A stretch of 64,000 bases of DNA from Izhakiella capsodis. Its GTDB lineage: Bacteria > Pseudomonadota > Gammaproteobacteria > Enterobacterales > Enterobacteriaceae. Below, piece by piece: positions 26,671 to 36,404 of the stretch; the first letter of the stretch is position 1, and every line of letters begins with the position of its first letter. The notes under the pieces were generated by a model. That model did no database searches, was not told where the DNA came from, and saw only the letters and a program-made list of their open reading frames with translations. Where the stretch lies: the NCBI RefSeq assembly GCF_900115045.1, contig NZ_FOVC01000009.1, positions 1-64,000 of the forward strand, given 5' to 3'. The position numbers were made by a program, and so were the translations under genes.

Positions 26671-27525
26671 TTATCTACTGGCGACTATCCAGCGTTTATG
26701 TACCCACAGCGAGGCAAAAATTACCACCGCGCCAAGCAAAAAGCTGGGCCAGTGCGGCCGTTGCTGCCAGATAGCCAGGTTCACCAGCAGCCCCGCCGGA
26801 ACATGCATATTATTCATTATGCCCAGCGTACCGGCATCTACCTGAGTGGCACCGTAGTTCCACATGAAATAACCCAAACCGGAAGCAACAACACCCAGCC
26901 AGATTAATACGCCCCACTGAAATTTTGTCGTCGGCAGCTGATGAAGGTTGCCCCAAAGAGCAAAAGCCGGGATGGCGACCAGCACTGCACCAACGTAAAA
27001 CCAGGAAAAAGCCGTATGCTGCGGCATAGGACGTATTTCCTGCAGGCGCTTATAGCCCACCATGCCAATGGCGAAAATAATATTTGCCAGCTGCACCAGC
27101 AATAAACCAAACCAGAAATGATCGCTGACTTTGTCATAGCGAATAATCGCCGCCCCCAGCACCGCCAGCAGCGCACTAAAAATGTAGCCCGGTCGCACAC
27201 CTCTGCCCCGTAGCAGATCATATATCAGCGTCACATAAAGCGGCGTCATGACGGTAAACAGCAAAAACTCGGTCACGCTCAGGTACAGATAGGCCTGAAA
27301 ACTGATGAGATACATAAATCCCAGCTGTAACGCGCCCACGACCATATACAGCAGCAGCGTTGAAGCACGATAACCACGCCAGCGCAGAAACGGCAGAAAA
27401 ACCAGTGCGGCAAGCGCCAGCCGGAAAAGTACTGAAAACCAGCTATCAACCTGGCCTGCCAGATATTCCCCAATCAGACTGAATGAAAAAGCCCACAACA
27501 CAGTAGTAATAATAAGAAATGTCAC
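26671..27525 (-). CDS. yigM: DMT-family transporter YigM (biotin uptake)
   Basis: YigM is an inner-membrane transporter of the EamA/carboxylate-amino acid-amine family, shown in E. coli to take up biotin. About ten membrane helices are visible. The segments YGATQVDAGTLGIMNNMHVP and WNYG are nearly identical to E. coli YigM. It is 284 aa (E. coli 299; the C-terminus here is shorter). It follows metR convergently, as in E. coli. Confidence 0.9.
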   Translation of the reverse strand: MTFLIITTVLWAFSFSLIGEYLAGQVDSWFSVLFRLALAALVFLPFLRWRGYRASTLLLYMVVGALQLGFMYLISFQAYLYLSVTEFLLFTVMTPLYVTLIYDLLRGRGVRPGYIFSALLAVLGAAIIRYDKVSDHFWFGLLLVQLANIIFAIGMVGYKRLQEIRPMPQHTAFSWFYVGAVLVAIPAFALWGNLHQLPTTKFQWGVLIWLGVVASGLGYFMWNYGATQVDAGTLGIMNNMHVPAGLLVNLAIWQQRPHWPSFLLGAVVIFASLWVHKRWIVASR

Positions 27526-27848
27526 AGCAAACGACCTTTAAACATCATGGAGGCTTACTTTAACTGATGTTTTGTCATTCCGTGTCGATATTTCATTTAC
27601 ATCTGGTCACCATTAAACCACAGCCAAAACACGCTTATTGGCGCAAATAAATCCATAAAACGAATATTTCTCAAAAAAACGAAAATTAAAATGGAATATT
27701 CATCACATAAAACCATCATTCCATGAGTGAATTATCACAAATCATGAACGACACCGTAGTCATGAGATCCTAAAAATGCAACATTTCACCACTATATGTA
27801 ACAGAGATGCATCGTAAGAAAAAAAATACATACTATCGGAGTCTCAGA
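27526..27848. promoter_or_regulatory. yigM-glpT intergenic control region
   Basis: This 323-bp region is A/T-rich from about 27585 to 27790. Two AAAACGAA copies (27657-27664 and 27676-27683), 19 bp apart and followed by (T/A)ATT, resemble right halves of GlpR operators. TGGAA-TATTCA-TCACA at 27692-27707 is a weak CRP-like site. Both regulators control glpTQ in E. coli, but these matches are suggestive only. No clear promoter was found. GGAG at 27838-27841 is the glpT ribosome-binding site. Confidence 0.35.
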
Positions 27849-29195
27849 ATGCTCAGCATATTCAAACCCGCCGCGCACCAGCCCTATGTCACTGCAGATC
27901 GGGTCGATCCACTGTACCGTCGTCTGCGCTGGCAAATATTTATCGGTATTTTTTTCGGCTACGCCGCTTATTACCTGGTACGTAAAAACTTCGCACTGGC
28001 TATGCCTTATCTGGTTGAACAGGGTTTTTCTCGTGGCGATCTGGGTTTTGCGCTGTCAGGGATTTCTATCGCCTATGGGTTTTCTAAATTTATCATGGGT
28101 TCGGTATCCGACCGCTCAAACCCTCGCGTTTTTCTTCCTGCCGGGCTGATAATGGCGGCGGCGGTGATGCTATTTATGGGTTTTGTTCCCTGGGCGACCT
28201 CCAGCATTGCGGTGATGTTTGTCCTGTTGTTTTTATGCGGCTGGTTTCAAGGGATGGGGTGGCCACCTTGCGGGCGCACGATGGTTCACTGGTGGTCACA
28301 AAAAGAGCGCGGCGGTGTTGTTTCCGTCTGGAACTGCGCTCACAACGTAGGCGGTGGCATTCCCCCCCTGCTGTTCCTTCTTGGAATGGCCTGGTTTAAC
28401 GACTGGAAAGCCGCGCTTTATATGCCGGCTTTTGCTGCGATCCTTATCGCCCTGATTGCCTTCGTGCTAATGCGCGATACCCCACAATCTTGCGGCCTGC
28501 CACCCATTGAACAGTATAAAAACGACTACCCGGTAGATTATGACGAAAAGCATGAAAAGGAGTTCACCACCCGGCAAATTTTTATGCAGTACGTTTTACC
28601 CAACAAGCTACTGTGGTACATCGCTCTGGCTAACGTGTTTGTCTATTTACTGCGTTATGGCATTCTTGACTGGTCGCCGACTTACCTGAAAGAAGTCAAA
28701 CATTTCACCTTAGATACCTCATCCTGGGCCTATTTCTTTTATGAGTATGCAGGCATCCCTGGTACCCTGCTGTGCGGGTGGATGTCCGATAAGGTATTCA
28801 GAGGCAACCGTGGAGCAACGGGGGTGTTATTTATGACACTGGTTACCGTCGCTACCGTGATTTACTGGCTCAACCCTGTGGGTAATCCCGGCGTAGACAT
28901 GGCCTGTATGATTATTATTGGCTTTTTTATTTATGGCCCGGTGATGCTAATTGGTTTACATGCCCTGGAGCTGGCACCGAAAAAAGCTGCCGGTACGGCG
29001 GCAGGCTTTACGGGCCTGTTCGGGTATCTCGGTGGTTCGGTAGCAGCCAGCGCCATCGTCGGTTATACCGTCGATTATTTTGGCTGGAATGGCGGCTTTA
29101 TGGTCATGATTGCCGGTGGCGTGCTGGCCGTTGTTCTTCTGTTTGCCACCATGCTTAACGAAAACAAGCATAAGCGCGAAATCAATCAGGACTGA
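27849..29195 (+). CDS. glpT: glycerol-3-phosphate transporter GlpT
   Basis: GlpT is the inner-membrane antiporter that takes up glycerol-3-phosphate in exchange for phosphate, and also carries fosfomycin. It is a 12-helix MFS protein of 448 aa (E. coli 452), nearly identical to E. coli over long stretches such as YYLVRKNFALAMPYLVEQGF and GWPPCGRTMVHWW. The substrate-binding arginines fall in RLRWQIF-linked helix 1 (YLVRKN) and helix 7 (YLLRYG). I start at MLSIFKPA with GGAG upstream; 14 further codons are open. glpQ follows after 20 bp. In E. coli glpTQ is elsewhere on the chromosome. Confidence 0.97.
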   Translation: MLSIFKPAAHQPYVTADRVDPLYRRLRWQIFIGIFFGYAAYYLVRKNFALAMPYLVEQGFSRGDLGFALSGISIAYGFSKFIMGSVSDRSNPRVFLPAGLIMAAAVMLFMGFVPWATSSIAVMFVLLFLCGWFQGMGWPPCGRTMVHWWSQKERGGVVSVWNCAHNVGGGIPPLLFLLGMAWFNDWKAALYMPAFAAILIALIAFVLMRDTPQSCGLPPIEQYKNDYPVDYDEKHEKEFTTRQIFMQYVLPNKLLWYIALANVFVYLLRYGILDWSPTYLKEVKHFTLDTSSWAYFFYEYAGIPGTLLCGWMSDKVFRGNRGATGVLFMTLVTVATVIYWLNPVGNPGVDMACMIIIGFFIYGPVMLIGLHALELAPKKAAGTAAGFTGLFGYLGGSVAASAIVGYTVDYFGWNGGFMVMIAGGVLAVVLLFATMLNENKHKREINQD

Positions 29196-29215
29196 ATTGA
29201 TCCCGGGAGAAAGAC

Positions 29216-30274
29216 ATGATGAAGCCGCTAATTACCCTCACCCTGCTGGCAGCGGCCTTTGCGGTCAGTGCAGAAACCAACGGTAAAGCTGTCATTGCTC
29301 ATCGCGGTGCCAGCGGTTATTTGCCCGAGCATACGCTGGCAGCCAAAGCGATGGCCTACGCTCAGGGCGCAGATTACCTCGAACAAGACCTGGTAATGAC
29401 CAGGGACGATCGCCTGGTCGTCTTACACGATCACTACCTCGATCGCGTGACCAACGTTGCCGAACGTTTCCCCGAACGGGCGCGTAAAGATGGGCGTTAT
29501 TACGCTATAGATTTCACGCTGGCAGAGATTAAGAGTCTGAAATTTACCGAAGGCTTTAACGTGATAAACGGCAAAAAAGTGCAAACTTTTGCCGGACGCT
29601 TTCCTGTGGGAAAATCCGACTTTCACGTTCACTCCTTCGAAGATGAAATCGAGTTCGTACAGGGCCTGAACCACTCTACTGGCAAAAATATTGGTTTGTA
29701 CGTGGAAATTAAAGCACCGTGGTTTCACCATCAGGAGGGAAAAGATATTTCCAGACTGGTGCTTAAAACGCTGAGTCAATACGGCTACCGCCACAAGCAG
29801 GATAACATCTGGCTGCAATGCTTCGATTTCAACGAACTTAAACGCATAAAAAACCAGCTGGAGCCTGAATTAGGTATGAACCTCAAACTGGTGCAGCTAA
29901 TCGCCTATACTGACTGGGATGAAACGCAGGAGCTAAAAAACGGCAAATGGGTGAACTACCGCTACGACTGGATGTTCCAGCCTGGCGCGATGACGACGCT
30001 GGCGCAATATGTTGATGGCATCGGCCCCGATTATCATATGCTTGTTGACGCCAACCGCAGCAAACCCGGTCACCTGCAACTGACTTCAATGGCCCAGGCC
30101 GCTCATGCCAGCAAGCTACAGGTCCATCCTTATACCGTCAGGGCCGACCAACTTCCTGCATGGGCTGGCAACTTCAACGACGTCTACGATGCGCTTTACA
30201 ATCAGGTAAAGGTTGAAGCTTTATTTACCGATTTTCCGGATAAAGCCGTTTCATTTCTACAGCATCAGCATTAG
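29216..30274 (+). CDS. glpQ: periplasmic glycerophosphodiester phosphodiesterase GlpQ
   Basis: GlpQ hydrolyses glycerophosphodiesters in the periplasm to glycerol-3-phosphate and alcohol; GlpT then imports the product. Residues 1-19 form a signal peptide ending VSA. The GDPD catalytic motif AHRGASGYLPEHT is at about 27-39, with EQDLVMTRDDRLVVLHD (acidic metal ligands and His) following, and VEIKAPWF further on. It is 352 aa (E. coli 358). It is co-transcribed with glpT. Confidence 0.97.
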   Translation: MMKPLITLTLLAAAFAVSAETNGKAVIAHRGASGYLPEHTLAAKAMAYAQGADYLEQDLVMTRDDRLVVLHDHYLDRVTNVAERFPERARKDGRYYAIDFTLAEIKSLKFTEGFNVINGKKVQTFAGRFPVGKSDFHVHSFEDEIEFVQGLNHSTGKNIGLYVEIKAPWFHHQEGKDISRLVLKTLSQYGYRHKQDNIWLQCFDFNELKRIKNQLEPELGMNLKLVQLIAYTDWDETQELKNGKWVNYRYDWMFQPGAMTTLAQYVDGIGPDYHMLVDANRSKPGHLQLTSMAQAAHASKLQVHPYTVRADQLPAWAGNFNDVYDALYNQVKVEALFTDFPDKAVSFLQHQH

Positions 30275-30313
30275 CCACGGTCTGGCGCTGCCCGGCAACG
30301 GACAGTGCCGGAA

Positions 30314-31117
30314 CTACACGCCAAACATGTTGCGCAGATAGTGCGGCACCGCGTCATCCGCATTGCTGCCGATAATTTCCAACTCCGGCAGTCGGGCCTT
30401 CAGCTTTGGTGCACCATTTTGCATGATGCAGCCTCTGCCCGACATCGACAGCATTTCTACATCATTCATTCCATCGCCAAAGGTGATGCACTCTTGCAGG
30501 GAATAGCCCAGCCTTTTTGCTACCGCTTCCAACGCATGGCCTTTCGATACCCCGCCCGCCATTACTTCAAGACAGGTAGGCAAAGAGAAACTGACATTCA
30601 CCCGATCGCCCCAGCGCGCCAGCAGCGCCTGCTCAATGGGGTCCAGCTGGTCTGGATCGCTGCAGGTGAAAAACACTTTGCTGATGCCGTCTGTGGGTAG
30701 TCCTCCGTCCTGATAAATCTGATAAGCAAAATTGGACTCTCTGAAAAAGTCCTCTTCTTCAGGCCGATCGCGATTTAAAAACCATGCCTCATCACGATAC
30801 ACATTGGTAAATACGTGAGGATGATGGTAATGCATGGCAACCAGCTCGCGTGCAATATCCTCTTCCAGATTTTGGCTGAATATCAACTCACCATCAGTAT
30901 TGTGTACCCTGGCACCGTTTGAGGTAATCATGTAAGCGCTAATCCCAAGGTTGTCGCGCATTTGCCCAACATCAACATAATGACGGCCGGTGGCAAAAAC
31001 AAAGTGAACGCCTTTCTGCACCAATAAACGCAGGGTTTGGTAAGTAAAAGGGGTTAAACGGTGGTCGGGGTTTAATAAAGTACCATCTAAATCAGATGCG
31101 ATAATCGGATAGATCAT
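30314..31117 (-). CDS. yigL: HAD-family sugar/pyridoxal phosphatase YigL
   Basis: YigL is a Cof-type HAD hydrolase; the E. coli enzyme dephosphorylates pyridoxal phosphate and sugar phosphates and helps detoxify glucose-phosphate stress. Motif I is ASDLDGTLLNP (residues 7-17) with the nucleophile and acid aspartates, the C2 cap lies around 85-190, and motif IV is FGDGMNDVEMLS. It is 267 aa (E. coli 266). It precedes glpQ convergently; pldB is 47 bp upstream on the same strand, the E. coli order. Confidence 0.94.
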   Translation of the reverse strand: MIYPIIASDLDGTLLNPDHRLTPFTYQTLRLLVQKGVHFVFATGRHYVDVGQMRDNLGISAYMITSNGARVHNTDGELIFSQNLEEDIARELVAMHYHHPHVFTNVYRDEAWFLNRDRPEEEDFFRESNFAYQIYQDGGLPTDGISKVFFTCSDPDQLDPIEQALLARWGDRVNVSFSLPTCLEVMAGGVSKGHALEAVAKRLGYSLQECITFGDGMNDVEMLSMSGRGCIMQNGAPKLKARLPELEIIGSNADDAVPHYLRNMFGV

Positions 31118-31164
31118 TCCTCTGGTTTCTCCTTCTCAGAACTACAGTCAAAAGGCCTGGAAAT

Positions 31165-32157
31165 TTAATCAAACTGGTCAAAAAAAGTGATGACGGTATT
31201 GAGCGCTTCTGTTCGCATTACATCGCTTTCAAACAGGATCTCATGGCGCGCCCCGTAAATAACCCTGGGCACGCCGCCCAAGCAGGGATTGCCGGTCTCG
31301 TCCAGTAACTGACAAAATCGATCCTGCGCTTTGTTATCTACCACTTTGTCACCTTCGGCTTGCAGCAGCAGCAGCGGGGTTTTTATCGCTGAGACGTTAC
31401 CCAGTACCTCTTCTCCCGCCCTAATGCCTTCACGTACCCAATGATGGGTCGGCCCACCGATACGCAGTGCAGGATCATCGCAATAAAAACGCAGGCTGCG
31501 ACGATAGCGTTCGCGGCTGTGAGTCAGATCATTGAACCTAAAGGGTCGTGGCCGCCAACGCCCCGTCCCCAGTGCATAGGTCTGGCTTAGTAGCGGATGC
31601 TTTTCCGCCCAAGTCAGGATGGGAATCGCTAACCAACGTGGCAGCGGTAAGAAAATACCGAACATCGGCGCGCTCAACGCAGCGGCATCAAAAGCAAACG
31701 GATGACGTATCATCAGCAAGGTCGCTATGGCTCCCCCCATAGAGTGCGCCAGCATAAAGCGCCGACGGTAGCGCAAACTGGTCATTTCCAGCTGCCAGAG
31801 CGCTTCCAGATCATCGACATAATCGGAAAAAGAATCCACATGACCGCGCTGCTTATCATCCAGCATTCTGCCTGAGCGCCCCTGCCCACGATGATCAATA
31901 ATGATAACGTCATATCCGCAGTGGAAAAGATCGTAGGCTAATTCCGGATACTTCACGTAAGTTTCATTGCGACCCGGACAAAGCAGAATAACCCGCTGAT
32001 GTTCCGCACTGATGAAGTGGACATAATGGATCGGCACGCCACCGACCCCGCTAAAACACTTTTCTTCACGACGCTGCCAGAAATCCAGCAGCTGCCCGGT
32101 AACAAAAGCCGCAAACGTTTTTTCACGCTCCAGCCAGGCTTGTTTATGGTTGGTCAT
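31165..32157 (-). CDS. pldB: lysophospholipase L2 PldB
   Basis: PldB cleaves lysophospholipids and also transfers acyl groups to phosphatidylglycerol at the inner membrane. It is an alpha/beta-hydrolase with the nucleophile elbow AHSMGGA, the upstream IIDHRGQGRSGR block and a C-terminal GARHEILFE with the catalytic His. I use the ATG at 32157 (MTNHKQAW, 330 aa; E. coli 340); upstream in-frame codons reach 32211 and the start is not certain. It is divergent from rhtB. Confidence 0.92.
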   Translation of the reverse strand: MTNHKQAWLEREKTFAAFVTGQLLDFWQRREEKCFSGVGGVPIHYVHFISAEHQRVILLCPGRNETYVKYPELAYDLFHCGYDVIIIDHRGQGRSGRMLDDKQRGHVDSFSDYVDDLEALWQLEMTSLRYRRRFMLAHSMGGAIATLLMIRHPFAFDAAALSAPMFGIFLPLPRWLAIPILTWAEKHPLLSQTYALGTGRWRPRPFRFNDLTHSRERYRRSLRFYCDDPALRIGGPTHHWVREGIRAGEEVLGNVSAIKTPLLLLQAEGDKVVDNKAQDRFCQLLDETGNPCLGGVPRVIYGARHEILFESDVMRTEALNTVITFFDQFD

Positions 32158-32271
32158 TGGAAGGCGCATCCTTAAACTGGTCTCCCGGTGAAACAACTTG
32201 CCAGAATCCATAGCGTGCCGCTAAACATTAACGTATTGTGTCACAAATTGGCACATACAGGGAACGTAACC

Positions 32272-32895
32272 ATGACCATCCAATGGTGGCTGGCTTACCT
32301 TTTAACAACAGCTATTCTCAGTTTTTCACCGGGCTCCGGCGCCATCACCACCATGAGCACCGGTATCAGTCATGGATACCGTGGAGCATGGGTTGCTATC
32401 GCCGGTCTGCAAACCGGAATGATAGTGCTGATCGCGCTGGTGGGTGTTGGTCTGGGCGCCATTTTTTCGCAATCGATGCTGGCCTTTGAATTAATGAAAT
32501 GGGCGGGAGCAGCCTATCTTTTCTGGCTGGGAATAAAACAGTGGCGCGCGGCAGGTGCAATCGACCTCTCCGCACTATCCCAGTCACTACCACACCACAA
32601 ACTGTTCAAACGCGCCTTCCTGGTAAATGCCACCAATCCGAAAAGCATTGTGTTTCTGGCCGCACTTTTTCCTCAATTTATCCAGCCGGGCAGACCGCAG
32701 ACCTTACAATACCTGGTATTGGGCGTCACCACCATTGGTGTTGATATAGTGGTCATGACTGGCTATGCCGCCCTTGCAAACCGCATTGCGCACTGGATTA
32801 AAGGGCCACGCCAGATGCGGATGCTGAACCGGATTTTTGGCAGTTTATTTATGACGATCGCCCTTTTGCTGGCATCCGCCAGGCGTATCGCCTGA
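32272..32895 (+). CDS. rhtB: homoserine/homoserine lactone efflux protein RhtB
   Basis: RhtB is a LysE-superfamily exporter in the inner membrane; in E. coli it exports homoserine and its lactone. Five to six hydrophobic helices are visible, and the family signature SFSPGSGAI lies at residues 17-25. NATNPKSIVFLAALFPQF is nearly identical to E. coli. The start MTIQWWLAYLL has AGGGAA upstream and gives 207 aa (E. coli 206). rhtC converges on it 41 bp away. Confidence 0.94.
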   Translation: MTIQWWLAYLLTTAILSFSPGSGAITTMSTGISHGYRGAWVAIAGLQTGMIVLIALVGVGLGAIFSQSMLAFELMKWAGAAYLFWLGIKQWRAAGAIDLSALSQSLPHHKLFKRAFLVNATNPKSIVFLAALFPQFIQPGRPQTLQYLVLGVTTIGVDIVVMTGYAALANRIAHWIKGPRQMRMLNRIFGSLFMTIALLLASARRIA

Positions 32896-32936
32896 ACCTG
32901 AACCGCAAAACTATCACGCAGAAGCGGATGGTTTTT

Positions 32937-33560
32937 TCAACGGGACAAGATGAGATGAATACCGAAACCGGCAAACAGAACGCCAGCGCATCCGTCTATC
33001 CATTTAGCAATACGCTGATAGCCCTGACGCATTTTTGGCAGGGCAAAAATCAGCGCTACCAGAGTAAACCACGCGAACGTTTCACAACCAATCATCGCGA
33101 ATAAGCCCCAGCGCGCACCGGCGCCAATATCGTTGCCAACGAACAGAGAGAACACGCTGCCAAAATAGATTACCGCTTTGGGGTTAGAAAGGTTAGTCAG
33201 CAGTCCTTTAAAAAGGCTTCGTCCCTGAGGCTTCACGATCGGTGCGGCATTTTGCGTCGGCCCCTGCTTGTGCTGCTGGCGCGCCGCACACAGCAACTGC
33301 CAGCCCATCCACAACAAATAAAGGCCGCCAGCGATCATAATGGTCTGATGCAACCATGCCATACGTTGAAGCACAAGATCCAGCCCTAACAAGGCCACTG
33401 CGGCCCATACCAACACGCCCAGCGTTATACCCAGCACTCCCAGCATGGTGTCTTTACGAGAACGGCTGGCTGCAGTCTGCGATACAAAGAAAAAGTCCGG
33501 GCCAGGGCTCATCACCGCAAACAAGTGGACGATGGCAACGGTTAAAAATAGGGTGAGCAT
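32937..33560 (-). CDS. rhtC: threonine efflux protein RhtC
   Basis: RhtC is the second LysE-superfamily exporter here and exports threonine in E. coli. It has the signature MSPGPDFFFVSQTA at residues 18-31, LLTNLSNPKAVIYFGSVFSLF in the middle, and several hydrophobic helices. It is 207 aa (E. coli 206). It is the gene after recQ on the minus strand, as in E. coli. Confidence 0.94.
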   Translation of the reverse strand: MLTLFLTVAIVHLFAVMSPGPDFFFVSQTAASRSRKDTMLGVLGITLGVLVWAAVALLGLDLVLQRMAWLHQTIMIAGGLYLLWMGWQLLCAARQQHKQGPTQNAAPIVKPQGRSLFKGLLTNLSNPKAVIYFGSVFSLFVGNDIGAGARWGLFAMIGCETFAWFTLVALIFALPKMRQGYQRIAKWIDGCAGVLFAGFGIHLILSR

Positions 33561-33571
33561 GACGTTATTCC

Positions 33572-33591
33572 GGTTGTTCTGCTAAACAACC
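33572..33591. repeat. hairpin upstream of rhtC
   Basis: GGTTGTT-CTGCTA-AACAACC is a perfect 7-bp inverted repeat in the gap between recQ and rhtC, 12 bp before the rhtC start. It has no U-run. It might affect rhtC translation or mark the end of the recQ message. Confidence 0.45.
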
Positions 33592-33639
33592 GTCTACTAT
33601 GTGTCTGGCGGCAAAAAATGGCAAGCGACGACGATAATT

Positions 33640-35466
33640 TTATTCATCACCGTCTACGTGCTCACGGATCATAATCATAAATGGCTTGCCAAAGCGCTCC
33701 AGCTTACGCTGCCCTACGCCATTTATACTGAGCATTTCAACGGCGGTGAGCGGCATCTGTTCCGACATTTCGATCAGCGTAGCATCGTTAAAGACTACGT
33801 AAGGCGGAATATTCTCTTCATCAGCGATAGCTTTACGCAGCTTACGCAGCTTGGCGAACAGCTTACGATCGTAGCTACCACCATAGCTACGCACCTGGCT
33901 ACTGCGTGGTCGGGCGCTGCTAAGACGCGGTACTGCCAGCAACAGAGGCGACTCGCCTCGTAAAACCGGGCGGGCCGCTTCAGTGAGCTGTAGCGCGGAA
34001 TGCTGCGTTATATTTTGCATCACCAGCCCCAGATGGATTAGCTGACGGATTACGCTTGTCCAGTGCTCCTGGCTAGATTCACGTCCGATACCATAAACCG
34101 GTAGCTTGTCATGCTGTAGTTCGCGGATACGTTGATTATTAGCTCCGCGCAGAACTTCAACCACATAGCCAAGGCCAAAGCGCTGGCCCACACGATAGAT
34201 GGTTGACAGCGCTTTTTGCGCTTCGACTAGACCATCGTAGCGTCGTGGTGGGTCGAGGCAAATATCGCAGTTCTCACAGGCTTTTTGCCGATTCTCACCA
34301 AAATAATTCAGCAGTACCAGCCGCCGGCAGGTTTGCGCCTCAGCAAAGGCGCCCATAGCATTCAGCTTGTGGCGTTCAATATCCTGCAATGGCCCGGGGA
34401 CTTTTTCTTCAAGACAACGTCGTAGCCAGGCCATATCGGCAGGTTCGTAAAATAGCAGCGCTTCGGCAGGCAGCCCATCACGTCCGGCGCGTCCGGTTTC
34501 CTGGTAATAAGATTCGATATTGCGCGGAATATCGAAGTGCACCACGAAGCGAACGTTTGGCTTGTTAATTCCCATCCCGAATGCCACCGTGGCGACAACG
34601 ATTTGTAAGTCGTCCCGCTGAAACGCTTCCTGCACGCGGGCACGGTGATCGTTATCCAGACCGGCGTGATAAGCACCAACGCTAATTCCACGGCTTTGCA
34701 GACGAGCGGCCGTATCCTCTACTTTTGCCCGACTATTGCAGTAAATGATGCCGCACTTACCGCGCTGCTCCTGCACATAGCGCATAAGCTGTTCGGTAGG
34801 TTTGAACTTTTCCACCAGCGTATAGCGAATGTTCGGTCGGTCAAAACTGCTTATCTGAATCAGTGGGTCCTGCATCAACAGCAGGCGGGCGATATCCTGA
34901 CGCGTTGTTTCATCGGCAGTGGCGGTCAGCGCCATTACCGGCAGCGCCGGAAAGTGCTGGCGCAACTGCCCAAGCGCGCCGTATTCGGGACGAAAATCGT
35001 GTCCCCACTGAGATATACAGTGCGCCTCATCAACCGCCAGCATGCCGGGCTTCCAGTGCGCAAGGTGGTCAACAAAGTTATCCATCATCAGCCTTTCGGG
35101 CGCGATGTACAGCAGCTTAATCTGCCCGCTGCGGCAGCCAGACATAACCGCCTGCTGTTGTTCCCGGCTCTGCGTAGAGTTAAAGCAGGCCGCAGCGACG
35201 CCGTTAGCCAACAGCTGATCGACCTGATCTTTCATCAGAGAAATAAGCGGTGATACAACCAGCGTTAACCCGTCGCGTACCAGCGCCGGTATCTGATAGC
35301 AAAGGGATTTTCCTCCGCCGGTAGGCATTACGACCAAACAATCACGGCCACTAAGTGCCGCCTGAATGATTGTTTCCTGACCCGGACGAAAATGCTGATA
35401 GCCGAAGGTATCCCTTAAGACCTGCTCTGCCAGCATTTCCTGACTTAAAATGGCAGCCGTAGACAC
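33640..35466 (-). CDS. recQ: ATP-dependent DNA helicase RecQ
   Basis: RecQ is a 3'-5' superfamily 2 helicase that starts RecF-pathway recombination and prevents illegitimate exchange. In order: Q-motif FGYQHFRPGQ, Walker A TGGGKS, DEAH box AVDEAHCISQWGHDFRPEY, motif VI QETGRAGRDG, the RQC zinc cysteines in CRRLVLLNYFGENRQKACEN followed by CDIC, a winged helix, and the HRDC domain at the end. I prefer the GTG at 35466 (608 aa; E. coli 609) because GGGGAG lies 5 nt upstream; an ATG at 35496 adds 10 residues. Confidence 0.96.
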   Translation of the reverse strand: MSTAAILSQEMLAEQVLRDTFGYQHFRPGQETIIQAALSGRDCLVVMPTGGGKSLCYQIPALVRDGLTLVVSPLISLMKDQVDQLLANGVAAACFNSTQSREQQQAVMSGCRSGQIKLLYIAPERLMMDNFVDHLAHWKPGMLAVDEAHCISQWGHDFRPEYGALGQLRQHFPALPVMALTATADETTRQDIARLLLMQDPLIQISSFDRPNIRYTLVEKFKPTEQLMRYVQEQRGKCGIIYCNSRAKVEDTAARLQSRGISVGAYHAGLDNDHRARVQEAFQRDDLQIVVATVAFGMGINKPNVRFVVHFDIPRNIESYYQETGRAGRDGLPAEALLFYEPADMAWLRRCLEEKVPGPLQDIERHKLNAMGAFAEAQTCRRLVLLNYFGENRQKACENCDICLDPPRRYDGLVEAQKALSTIYRVGQRFGLGYVVEVLRGANNQRIRELQHDKLPVYGIGRESSQEHWTSVIRQLIHLGLVMQNITQHSALQLTEAARPVLRGESPLLLAVPRLSSARPRSSQVRSYGGSYDRKLFAKLRKLRKAIADEENIPPYVVFNDATLIEMSEQMPLTAVEMLSINGVGQRKLERFGKPFMIMIREHVDGDE

Positions 35467-35525
35467 ATGCTCCCCAGAATGACGTGTATAAAACATAACA
35501 GGCGGGGCCTGAGCCCACCTGACAA

Positions 35526-36404
35526 TTAAAACAGATCGTTTAACATCACACCAACACCAATGCGCGTCTGGCGATGATTGTAATCGATAAGCGATTCGCC
35601 GTAACCGCTAAACAGCTGGGTATAAAAACGAACGTGCTCACTGATGGGATAACTCCAACCCAGTTCTGCTCCGCCGTAGCCGCTGTTCCAGTTGTAATTA
35701 CCTTGCGCGCTGAAAATACTCTCGCCCCATTGATAGCCTAGCTTGAGGCGATAGTATCCCACGTACTTGGTGATATCCCGGTTATCATCGTTACTTTCAC
35801 TTTCAGGAACACGATACCAGGGCTTAACTTCCGCCAGCCAATTCCCGTTTTGTGCCATCAGGCGCGCGTAAACGCGATTCCAGCTGCGTGAAGTGGGTTC
35901 TGAACGCCCATTGGACTGATGATTGAGCCCGACTTCGACATCGCGCAGCGTCCAACCAGCAACGCTGTAATCGGTCGCCCAGCCGAGAAAAATTTGCGGC
36001 TCATAGTCAGTTTCTCTGAACGGTGACGACGCGCTGCGGTTAGAGAATTGCCACCAAGAACGCTGAGTGTATGACGCAGCCAGAACGGAGTTATCACCCA
36101 GAACGCCGCGCCACAGCGGAAATGCCAGACTTAACTGAAACTTAACTTCGTCTTTTTTTGCTTTATCTGACCAGTTATAAGAGTCTATCGCGTCTTTATT
36201 CATGTTACTGGTGTAAGTGTAAAGCACATAGTTGCTTTCATAAGGGTAAAGCAAAAAAGGATTGTCGTGATTCTGCAACAAGTTAGCAATGATACTCCCC
36301 TTCACCACCGGTTTGTCATGCACATCTTTAATCGTTGCTTCTTTGGCATTGGCGACTACGGGCAATAGAAGCACAGTCATCAGAAATCCTTTCAACACCC
36401 ACAT
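35526..36404 (-). CDS. pldA: outer-membrane phospholipase A PldA
   Basis: PldA (OMPLA) is a 12-strand outer-membrane barrel that dimerises when the membrane is disturbed and removes acyl chains from mislocalised phospholipids. Residues 1-20 are a signal peptide (cleavage after ANA). The catalytic triad is readable as H162, S164 and N176, which become H142, S144 and N156 in the mature protein, exactly as in E. coli. The C-terminus ends in the barrel signal ...VMLNDLF with terminal Phe. It is 292 aa (E. coli 289). Confidence 0.97.
   Translation of the reverse strand: MWVLKGFLMTVLLLPVVANAKEATIKDVHDKPVVKGSIIANLLQNHDNPFLLYPYESNYVLYTYTSNMNKDAIDSYNWSDKAKKDEVKFQLSLAFPLWRGVLGDNSVLAASYTQRSWWQFSNRSASSPFRETDYEPQIFLGWATDYSVAGWTLRDVEVGLNHQSNGRSEPTSRSWNRVYARLMAQNGNWLAEVKPWYRVPESESNDDNRDITKYVGYYRLKLGYQWGESIFSAQGNYNWNSGYGGAELGWSYPISEHVRFYTQLFSGYGESLIDYNHRQTRIGVGVMLNDLF

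Noticed and set aside
27731..27746. CRP-like AGTGA...TCACA upstream of glpT
   Set aside because: Spacing between halves is 4 bp, not 6.
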